Positions 57,562 through 64,000 of a stretch of 64,000 bases of DNA are shown here, piece after piece. The notes under the pieces are model-generated. The model did not search any database, was not told the DNA's origin, and saw only the letters and a program-made list of their open reading frames with translations. How positions within the stretch are numbered: the first letter of the stretch is position 1; every line of letters starts with the position of its first letter. The position numbers were made by a program, and so were the translations under genes. Where the stretch lies: assembly GCA_020060465.1 (NCBI GenBank), contig JAGVAD010000007.1, positions 152,608 through 216,607 of the forward strand, given 5' to 3'. Source of the DNA: Anaerolineales bacterium (GTDB taxonomy: Bacteria > Chloroflexota > Anaerolineae > Anaerolineales > UBA4823).

Positions 57562-60403
57562 AGTAAAACGTCGCCCCCTTGTTCACTTCGCCCTCTGCCC
57601 ACACCTGTCCGCCATGGCGGTGGACAATGCGTTGCACCGTAGCCAGGCCAATACCCACGCCTTCAAATTCCTCGGCGTGATGTAATCGTTGGAAGGGGAG
57701 GAAGAGTTTATCGGAATAGCGCATATCGAAACCGGCGCCGTTATCGCGCACAAAATACACGCGTCGGTTGCTTTCATCCAGATACCCTAATTCAATATGC
57801 GCTAGCGATGTTCTGCGGGTGAACTTCCAGGCGTTGCTGAGCAGATTCTCCAGCGCCAGGCGCAGAAGATTAGGATCGCCATACGCCATCATCTGCGGCG
57901 AGATGATCATTTCCACCCGGCGCTCTGGCTCTTGTTGTTTCATCAAATTGAGAATATCGTGTGCCAGTTTACTCAGGTCAACTTCCGTCCGCTGCATTTC
58001 GCCGCGGGTCACCCGTGAGAGTTGCAGCAGGTCGTCAATCAATTGCGACATGGTCTGCGTCGCCCGGCGTATATTGTGGATGATTTGCTGCCCATCTTGT
58101 TCCAGGTGTTCCCAATAATTCTCCAGCAAGATATGGCTGTATCCATCAATAGCGCGCAGCGGGGCGCGCAGATCGTGAGAAACGGAATAAGCGAAGGCTT
58201 CCAGCTCTTTATTGGCCGCTTCCAATTCGGCAGTGCGGTTGAGCACACGCTGTTCCAACTCGGCGTTGAGTTGCCGAATCTCTTCCTCTGCTTGAACGCG
58301 CTCGCTGATGTCTTGTAAGATGCCCAATGAGCCGCGCGAGAGCCCATCTGGTCCCATGATTTCCACCGCCGATTCAGCAATCCAACGGATCTGACCCTCG
58401 CGCGTGCGGATGCGGTAATCGCACTTCCACACGCTTAACTCGCCGCGCCGCGCCTTAAGGACGGCTTCCTCCAGGCTGAGGCCAGCAGCCTCGCCGCGTG
58501 GCAGCGATTCCTGGATCAAAGAAAACCAAAGGTCGGGGTTCATTTGCGAGGCAGGGTAACCGGTTAATTCGAAGATGCCTTCGCCAATAAAGGTGAACCG
58601 ATTTTTCGTGTAATCTTGAAAATATGGCACTGCTCCGGCTGCGCTGATCGCCCGCCGGTAGATGGTTTCGCTTTCGCGGATCGCTTGATCGTAACGCTGA
58701 CGCTGAATCGCCGCGCCCAACAGCCCGGCGGCGATCTTGAGCGCGTCCACCTCCGCTGGCGACCATTGCCGTTCTTGTGTGTAATCATCAAAGCCAATCA
58801 CCCCCCACCACTCAATAGGCGCTTCGGATCTGTCGGAAGCCTCGGCGCTCAACAGGATCGGCACTTCCAGGATGGATTTTGCTCCCAGCGGAGCCAGATA
58901 GCGCGCCTCGCCGGGCGCGAAAGTGCTCTCACTGGCATAGAACGGTTCGCCGCGCCGCATAGCCTCCGCCCAGCGCTCTAAACCTGGCCCGTTCAACGGA
59001 ACATTTTGGAATTTGGGATGCTGTAGCGTGGAAAACGCTCCCGGCGCAGTCCATTGATAGCGCTGCGAGCATACCAGGTCGCCTTGCGTTGTCAAATGAT
59101 TCTCGAAGATGTAGGCGTGGCTGGAGCCGGTCTGCTCACCCAATCTCTCTAAAAGCGCTTGAATTCCAGAAGGCAGGTCTGCGGATTGTAAAAATTGCCC
59201 GGCGCTGGAAGCCGCCGCCTGTAAGATCGAATCGCGCAATTTCAATGCTGCTTCTACCCGTTTGCGTTCTGCCAGTTCATCATGCAGCGAGGCGTACAAT
59301 TGAGCGTTCTGGATAGCGACGCCAGCCTGGCGCGCGGTCGTCTCCAATAACTTCAGTTCGCGTTCGCTGAACTTCCTTTCTGAGGCGGTCGTTGCTACGG
59401 CCAGCACACCCAACGTCTTCTGCCCGGAGATGATCGGCGCGCCCATGTAGGCGCGAATGTTGTTCTCGATTACCAGGGGCAAAGCCATGGGATGAGCGCT
59501 ATAATCGTCCAGCCGTATAGACTGACCAGTTTGGGCGATTTCCCAGGCTAAACCGCTGCGACGGGAAGAATAAGGCCACACGATTTCTCGCGGTAAATTA
59601 TGAATATAAACATCCTCGATGTAGTCGCCGTTTTCTGAAAGCAGGCTGACCATGCCGTTTTCGGCTTCCACTAACTCAACGGCCAAACGACAAACCGCCG
59701 CCAGCACCGATTGCAGATCCAACGAGCCACTGATGACGCTCGCCATTTCATTCAACCGGCGCTCGCGTTGCAGCACCTCCTGGTGACGGTCAGCTTCGAT
59801 TAGTCTGCGTTGGCGGGCGACTTCCAGCACCAACGCTGAGAGCACTCCGATAAATCCTAATGGAGCGATCAGATCACGGGGGTTGATTTGGGGAACCCAT
59901 AACGGCAAGCAAGCGATCGCCGCAAGGTTGATGATTGCAACCACTCCTGCCTGCCAGATGGAAAAGAAAAGGCTGCTCAAAACTATGGCAAAGACCAACC
60001 AGGAAACACGCGCCAATAATGAATCGCTTGTTAGAGGATGCACCTGATTGATGATTTGAATGTAAGTCGGCAAACACAGGGCGATGATCGAAGCCCAGGC
60101 GGCAGGCCGATACAATCCCAGGCGGCTGATCCAATAGCCAACTGCACAGATCACCGTGAGGATAGCAAACAGAAATTTCACCTCGCTCGCCAGCATGGCG
60201 CGCGCCCCCATCGCGATGGTGATCACCAGCAACATGCCAGAGACCAAGCCAGCTTTGCGGCGCTCACTGGACAGGTGGATCTCTTCAGACGGCTCGATCA
60301 ACCAGCGCTGCGCCTCTCTGGTGAAACTCTGCCAGGCGCGTTTTGCCCGGCCTGAGTTTTGGTTTGCGTCGCTCACTTGAGGCTTATTTACTGACTCGCT
60401 CAT
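57524..60403 (-). CDS. Multidomain sensor histidine kinase (6TM-GAF-GAF-PAS-HisKA-HATPase)
   Basis: A 959-aa protein. About six helices (~50-200) form a membrane module; a GAF domain (~215-385) and a second GAF (~395-590) follow; then a PAS/PAC (~600-725) with SERVQAEEEIRQLN; HisKA with FAYSVSHDLRAPLRAIDGY (phospho-His); and HATPase_c with LLSNAWKFT, VRDNGAGFDMRYS and EGVGIGLATVQRIV. This layout matches membrane-bound hybrid-free histidine kinases of the phytochrome/bacteriophytochrome-like family. No receiver gene is adjacent. It is divergent from the cNMP-like/TPR gene. Confidence 0.92.
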   Translation of the reverse strand: MSESVNKPQVSDANQNSGRAKRAWQSFTREAQRWLIEPSEEIHLSSERRKAGLVSGMLLVITIAMGARAMLASEVKFLFAILTVICAVGYWISRLGLYRPAAWASIIALCLPTYIQIINQVHPLTSDSLLARVSWLVFAIVLSSLFFSIWQAGVVAIINLAAIACLPLWVPQINPRDLIAPLGFIGVLSALVLEVARQRRLIEADRHQEVLQRERRLNEMASVISGSLDLQSVLAAVCRLAVELVEAENGMVSLLSENGDYIEDVYIHNLPREIVWPYSSRRSGLAWEIAQTGQSIRLDDYSAHPMALPLVIENNIRAYMGAPIISGQKTLGVLAVATTASERKFSERELKLLETTARQAGVAIQNAQLYASLHDELAERKRVEAALKLRDSILQAAASSAGQFLQSADLPSGIQALLERLGEQTGSSHAYIFENHLTTQGDLVCSQRYQWTAPGAFSTLQHPKFQNVPLNGPGLERWAEAMRRGEPFYASESTFAPGEARYLAPLGAKSILEVPILLSAEASDRSEAPIEWWGVIGFDDYTQERQWSPAEVDALKIAAGLLGAAIQRQRYDQAIRESETIYRRAISAAGAVPYFQDYTKNRFTFIGEGIFELTGYPASQMNPDLWFSLIQESLPRGEAAGLSLEEAVLKARRGELSVWKCDYRIRTREGQIRWIAESAVEIMGPDGLSRGSLGILQDISERVQAEEEIRQLNAELEQRVLNRTAELEAANKELEAFAYSVSHDLRAPLRAIDGYSHILLENYWEHLEQDGQQIIHNIRRATQTMSQLIDDLLQLSRVTRGEMQRTEVDLSKLAHDILNLMKQQEPERRVEMIISPQMMAYGDPNLLRLALENLLSNAWKFTRRTSLAHIELGYLDESNRRVYFVRDNGAGFDMRYSDKLFLPFQRLHHAEEFEGVGIGLATVQRIVHRHGGQVWAEGEVNKGATFYFTLEATRPARAG

Positions 60404-60602
60404 TTTCGTCTAATCTCCAATTATAAAACGTGCATCAAAAGATGATGTTGCCGGGATATAAGGTTTGCATAAAAACGCACAACAATTGTCTGATATTTTG
60501 GCATACTTGTTGCAACAAAGAATGATACAATAAGGTTAATCATCAAAGGTGATAAGCATATTGGCGTCAGTCAACTTGCCTGCAATCCACGAATAACAGC
60601 CA
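60404..60602. promoter_or_regulatory. Divergent promoter region with palindrome
   Basis: About 200 bp between the kinase and the cNMP/TPR gene. TTGTTGCAACAA (60507-60518) is a perfect 12-bp palindrome. TACAAT (60526-60531) 7 bp downstream could be a -10 for the plus-strand gene, in which case the palindrome would cover its spacer as an operator. Confidence 0.4.
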
Positions 60603-61877
60603 ATGCCTGAAAACGAAGCCCCCGATCTGAGAGCGTATGCTATTTTTGCCAGCCTGCCGCCGGAAGCTTTGCAATACTTGCAGTCGCGCCTGGTGCGGCG
60701 TGAAATCCCTGCTAACCGTGTCATTTTACATCGCGACGTACGCGGCGACTTGTTGGCGATCATCGCTACGGGGCAGGTGGCGCTCAAAACCGCGGACGGC
60801 AAACAACAAATCCTGAAAGCAGGGGACAGTTTCGGCGAAGGGATGTTGCGTTACGGCGTGCCCAGCTCCTTCGAAGCCAGCAGCTTGAGCGAAGTCAACT
60901 TGTGGTTGCTCGCACGTCAGGATTGGTTGCGGGCGCAGAACGCTTTTTCGCCTGCTTTCTCCACTGCCCAGCCTTCCACTGCGCAATCAGCGAAAAGCGT
61001 CGGCCGGGGGCATTGGTGGTTATTGATGTTGGTCTGCCTGATGCTGACGGCGATCATTTTGGGTCCGTCCCTGATCGTTGCTTTCGGCAGCAACCTGGCG
61101 TTGTACGCTTTGGAAGATGGCCGGCCTGATGAAGCGCAAGAGCTGATACGCCTGGCGTTGTTCTTGCAGCCAGATTCCGCCAGTTTGCACGATGCCTATG
61201 GCTATTTGTTGTTCAAGCAGGAAGATTTTCCTGCGGCGGTGCAGCAATTTCAACTTGCGGTGGAACTGGATAGTGGGTTGGCCTCCGCCCGCAACAACCT
61301 GGGTGTGACGCTATTGGCGGAAGGAAAGGCGGAAGCTGCTGTTCCTCATCTCAAAGCTGTGGTTGATTTGGATCCGGGCAATGCCCAGGCCTGGGAAAAC
61401 CTGGGGGACGCGTGGTTGGCTTGCGGCGAGCGGGAGAACGCAGCGAGCGCTTACTTGCGCGCCTATTCGCTTGACCCCGACCGCCTGCGAGCGCGCACTC
61501 GTTGGGCAGCCTTAATCCTTGACCAGCAACGTCTGGAAGAGGCGCGCCGCGCCTGGCTGGAGGTTATTCAGCATCAGCCAGAAAATGATCAGGCGCTGCT
61601 TGGTTTGGGGGCAGTCAGTTTGTTGGAAGGGCGGCCGGCTGCAGCGCTCATCCACCTCCAGGCGGCGCAGGTTGCTAACCCTTCGGATGCGCTCATCCGT
61701 CTGTATCTGGGTCTATCGCTTCAGGCGCTCGACCGGCCCGAACAGGCTGCAGCCGAATTCGAGCAGGTCTTAGCCCTTAGCCATGAGACGCCTTTGGTGG
61801 ATCTGGCGCGGGCGCGCTTGCTCCAACTTTACCCGCAATTGGTCCCGCTTGGCGCCGGTCAGGAAGGAGGTGGGTAG
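60603..61877 (+). CDS. cNMP-binding-like domain, transmembrane helix and TPR repeats
   Basis: 424 aa. Residues ~10-115 resemble a cyclic-nucleotide-binding beta roll (FASLPPEALQYLQSRLVRREIPANRVILHRDVRGD, FGEGML), with the phosphate loop degenerate. A membrane helix (WWLLMLVCLMLTAIILGPSLIV, ~138-160) follows, then about seven TPR units (AWENLGDAWLACGERENAASAYLRAYSLDP type) to ~400. It may couple an intracellular signal to an extracellular or scaffold TPR domain. It is divergent from the sensor kinase. Function unknown. Confidence 0.75.
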   Translation: MPENEAPDLRAYAIFASLPPEALQYLQSRLVRREIPANRVILHRDVRGDLLAIIATGQVALKTADGKQQILKAGDSFGEGMLRYGVPSSFEASSLSEVNLWLLARQDWLRAQNAFSPAFSTAQPSTAQSAKSVGRGHWWLLMLVCLMLTAIILGPSLIVAFGSNLALYALEDGRPDEAQELIRLALFLQPDSASLHDAYGYLLFKQEDFPAAVQQFQLAVELDSGLASARNNLGVTLLAEGKAEAAVPHLKAVVDLDPGNAQAWENLGDAWLACGERENAASAYLRAYSLDPDRLRARTRWAALILDQQRLEEARRAWLEVIQHQPENDQALLGLGAVSLLEGRPAAALIHLQAAQVANPSDALIRLYLGLSLQALDRPEQAAAEFEQVLALSHETPLVDLARARLLQLYPQLVPLGAGQEGGG

Positions 61878-62028
61878 GGCTGCGGACAGCCGTATCGGCG
61901 TTAGACAGCGTAACGCCAACGGCGCGTCGCTGGCGCGAAGAAACGTGATGTGTTGAAGATGCTGTGCTATGGCGCGCATGGGCGCGTCTCGGGAAATAAA
62001 CCGTTTACTCAAGTGAGGAGGATTTCTC
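61878..62028. other. Intergenic hairpin before small secreted protein
   Basis: About 150 bp; GGCGTTAGACAGCGTAACGCC forms a 6-bp stem around 61899-61919, with no T-run. GAGGAGG lies 8 nt before the next start codon. No gene seen. Confidence 0.35.
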
Positions 62029-62454
62029 ATGTCGAAGCTTCGTGTAGCTTTACTTCTGTTGTTCTTGCTGGCGTTGGTCGCAGCGCCGGCAGCGAATGTT
62101 CAGGCTCAGCGCCCGTATTATTATTGCAGCGCCACTCGAACTTCGGGCGGCTCCGGCACATACTACGATCCCTGGGCTTGCAGCACCGATGCGCAGTATA
62201 ACAATGTCTTGCAGACCATCTGTCGTTATGGCGGCGGAACGTTGTACCGCATCTATACGGGCTACTACATCACTATATATATCGCCTACGGCGCGCAGGA
62301 ATGCCAGGTGACTGTCGGTCAGCAATACCCTGGTTATCCGCCCAACACCGGCGTGAATCTCCCCGCGCCGCTGATTTATGGGGCGGTGGTAGCGGCGGGT
62401 GTTCTGTTGGTGGCGGCTGGTTTGCTGATCCGCCGCAAACGACAGGCGATCTGA
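62029..62454 (+). CDS. Small secreted cell-surface protein, candidate sortase substrate
   Basis: 141 aa with GAGGAGG before the ATG. A signal peptide (residues 1-26, cleaved near VQA|QR) precedes a ~80-residue Tyr-rich domain with four Cys (33, 51, 65, 92), which could form two disulfides. The C-terminus has PPNTG (104-108), LPAP (111-114), a hydrophobic helix (115-134) and RRKRQAI. This is the order of a cell-wall sorting signal: motif, helix, positive tail. The canonical LPxTG is not present. The next gene is a sortase, 20 bp away, so they are likely partners. Confidence 0.7.
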   Translation: MSKLRVALLLLFLLALVAAPAANVQAQRPYYYCSATRTSGGSGTYYDPWACSTDAQYNNVLQTICRYGGGTLYRIYTGYYITIYIAYGAQECQVTVGQQYPGYPPNTGVNLPAPLIYGAVVAAGVLLVAAGLLIRRKRQAI

Positions 62455-62474
62455 GACCACTTTCCTGCGGATCA

Positions 62475-63509
62475 ATGAAGATGGCGACAAAATCCGGGGC
62501 CTGGCGAGACTGGCTGAGCGATATGTTCTTGGCTTCCGGCGTGCTGACGCTGGTGGTCGGCGCGCTGTTCTGGACGCGCACCGCGTTGGCTGCGTATCAG
62601 GTGGAGAACTATCGCTTTTTGGAAGCGAATCTGTACTCAGAACTGCCTCTACCCGAGCTGATGAGCGCGGGAGACAAGCTTCAACTCAGTCTTTCACAGG
62701 CCCCGGAGTCGCCAGGCGACGTTTTGCCCCTTCTTGCGCCTGTGGATGCGACGCCAACCGCTCTACCTGAAACGCCAACCGCCTATCCCGCGCCCATTGA
62801 AAGCACCGCCCCAACCCAAAACCTGGCGCCCACGGTTTACCCGCCGCCCACAGAGATCCCCTTGGAACAACCGCTACCCACCCAAGAACCAACCCTGATG
62901 GCGCCAACTGTGGCTGCTTCATCAACGCCCTCTGAAATTGTTGAAACCCCTGCGCCCGTGCAGGAAACAGCATCAGCTCCCAATGAGACGCCGCAGCAGG
63001 AACTTCCGCCTTACTCTCCAGTGGTTCGATTGGTGATCCCGGCGCTAAAGATTGATCGGGCGGTGGTGCCGGTGGGTTTGCGCCCAGACGCCAATGGTTC
63101 GTTGCAGTGGGACACGGATGCCCTGTTTGCCACACGCAACCGACCCGACTTAATTGGGCAATTGGTCGGCTCGGCCAGCCCTGGCCAGGGCGGCAATATC
63201 CTGCTTATTGGTCATAACTATAATCAGGTGGATTATGGTTGGGAGGGTGTCTTTGTGCGCATCAAGACCCTGAAGGCTGGTGATCAAATTATCGCCTACA
63301 CTGAGGATGGACGCCAGTTCACCTATCAGGTAACGCAAGTTAAACAAGTGCCCTGGCGCTCGCAGAATGCGAACGAACTGGAAAAGCACATGAAATTCCT
63401 TGGGCCGTCGGAGAGCGAACGTTTAACGTTGGTCACATGCGGTGGGGCGAACATCTGGCCGTTCCCGGCGCGCGTCTATGTGGTGGCGACGCCGCTGCCC
63501 AGCCCATAA
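62475..63509 (+). CDS. Sortase (class D/E/F-like)
   Basis: About 344 aa from ATG 62475. An N-terminal anchor helix (MFLASGVLTLVVGALFW) is followed by a Pro/Thr/Glu-rich linker of ~140 residues, then a sortase beta-barrel: VVRLVIPALKIDRAVVPVGL, the catalytic His in LLIGHNYN, Cys in LVTCGG and Arg in FPARVYVVA. All three catalytic residues are present. The transpeptidase would be membrane-anchored with a long spacer. Adjacent genes are a small secreted candidate substrate and a small DUF1232-like membrane protein. Confidence 0.88.
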   Translation: MKMATKSGAWRDWLSDMFLASGVLTLVVGALFWTRTALAAYQVENYRFLEANLYSELPLPELMSAGDKLQLSLSQAPESPGDVLPLLAPVDATPTALPETPTAYPAPIESTAPTQNLAPTVYPPPTEIPLEQPLPTQEPTLMAPTVAASSTPSEIVETPAPVQETASAPNETPQQELPPYSPVVRLVIPALKIDRAVVPVGLRPDANGSLQWDTDALFATRNRPDLIGQLVGSASPGQGGNILLIGHNYNQVDYGWEGVFVRIKTLKAGDQIIAYTEDGRQFTYQVTQVKQVPWRSQNANELEKHMKFLGPSESERLTLVTCGGANIWPFPARVYVVATPLPSP

Positions 63510-63535
63510 TCTGTATTCAGGAGCATTGGTAAACC

Positions 63536-63847
63536 ATGGATAACTCATCTCTGCCGGAACCAAAACCCACCCGACATTCCGATGCGGATGCGCCTGCGCC
63601 TGAGGCTGACCGCCTGCGTTTTTTCACCACGCCGCTCTCCAGGCGCGGTTTGCCCGTCTGGCTGGTGTATTTGCTGACCGTGTTAGGCGTTATCTATCTG
63701 TTAAATCCTACATTGGGTGTCTTCGAGTTGGTGCCTGATAACCTACCGTTCATTGGCAACCTGGATGAAGGTGCAGCGGTTTTGTTGATCTGGTTTGGCC
63801 TGGTGGAATTCCTGAGCGGGAAAAAGGGCGTTCCGCCGTCGGAATAG
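63536..63847 (+). CDS. Small membrane protein, DUF1232-like
   Basis: A 103-aa protein with AGGAGCA upstream. A helix (LPVWLVYLLTVLGVIYLLNP) is followed by the segment LVPDNLPFIGNLDEGAAVLLI, which resembles the P-D-x-x-P-x-x-G-x-x-D-E core of DUF1232 (YkvA-like). The role is unknown. It is the last gene of the sortase cluster. Confidence 0.65.
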   Translation: MDNSSLPEPKPTRHSDADAPAPEADRLRFFTTPLSRRGLPVWLVYLLTVLGVIYLLNPTLGVFELVPDNLPFIGNLDEGAAVLLIWFGLVEFLSGKKGVPPSE

Positions 63848-63891
63848 CCTTTGTACTAGCCAACAGACAGTTTTACTCCTCCACGGAGCGA

Positions 63892-63994
63892 TGGCATTGC
63901 GAGGGGTGTTTCTTGCCCCGAAGCAATCTTCCGGCAGCTAGAAAACGACTTTGGCAGGGGATTGCTTCAGTCGCTGCGCTTCTTCGCAATGACA
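63892..63994. repeat. MITE-like inverted-repeat element, copy 2
   Basis: A 103-bp element with TGGCATTGC at one end and GCAATGACA at the other (one mismatch), and the nested pair GAAGCAATCT / GGGGATTGCTTC. It is the same family as copy 1 at 12131-12219 but with a different loop. It lies 45 bp after the last gene. Confidence 0.75.
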
Positions 63995-64000
63995 TTTTGC

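Noticed and set aside
1..64000. tRNA or rRNA genes
   Set aside because: No cloverleaf with TTCGAATC-type arm or rRNA-like stretch was recognised; a dedicated scan (tRNAscan, rRNA models) would decide.

Overview
The window looks like a chromosome segment of a Chloroflexota bacterium of the Anaerolineae type, or a close relative. This is inferred from: many lipoproteins with Thr/Pro/Ala-rich linkers, a secreted beta-helix protein ending in IYLPLIVR, three small F420-type (deazaflavin) nitroreductase-like proteins, a DUF3592 pair, and the run rpmF-fabD-fabG-Asp23-nusB-tat. No rRNA or tRNA gene was recognised. Genes mostly carry ordinary Shine-Dalgarno sites, and many are coupled by ATGA or GTGA overlaps.

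Layout. 1-5,800: an MFS exporter cut by the left edge, behind a leader with an intrinsic terminator; two DUF3592 membrane proteins; two small metal-binding proteins; and a TetR regulator with an adjacent maleylpyruvate-isomerase-like enzyme under a promoter that overlaps two palindromes. 5,894-10,214: four consecutive lipoprotein hydrolases (two NodB/deacetylase-like, two alpha/beta hydrolases). 10,200-20,900: accessory and partly decayed DNA, with a cytochrome b561 fragment, F420-type reductases, two CPBP proteases (one 5'-truncated beside a repeat), a beta-helix surface protein with an in-frame stop, a frameshifted zinc-ribbon protein, a beta-lactamase-fold hydrolase and a DegV fragment. 20,870-26,260: small membrane proteins, a DUF1295 protein, an SDR, a TetA-like MFS exporter and an alpha/beta hydrolase. 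26,256-27,780: a REP-associated tyrosine transposase (RAYT) between two arrays of REP-like paired hairpins. 27,995-34,913: SRPBCC and MoaD-like proteins, a large lipoprotein, a uracil-DNA glycosylase, and a CitE-like lyase / thiolase-fold / DUF35 cassette. 34,983-48,800: housekeeping block (tatC, TatA/B, nusB, Asp23, fabG, fabD, rpmF, prfB, ftsY) with a ROK kinase, SIS protein and ZIP transporter. 48,984-53,556: manC and phosphomannomutase (GDP-mannose supply), then agmatine deiminase plus a carbamoyltransferase (agmatine to putrescine). 53,700-64,000: DUF2917, MFS, a third F420-type protein, an M28 peptidase, a large sensor histidine kinase divergent from a cNMP-like/TPR membrane protein, and a small secreted protein next to a sortase.

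Most notable is the RAYT/REP system. Solo relatives of its hairpins are scattered over the window, and the GTAG foot of the hairpin repeatedly contains the TAG stop codon of the upstream gene. The last codons of the RAYT gene are themselves a linker of the array, so the transposase 3' end seems to have been copied into the repeats. Other items of interest are the cysteine-poor DUF35/thiolase pair, the sortase with its candidate substrate, and an 89-103 bp inverted-repeat element present twice.
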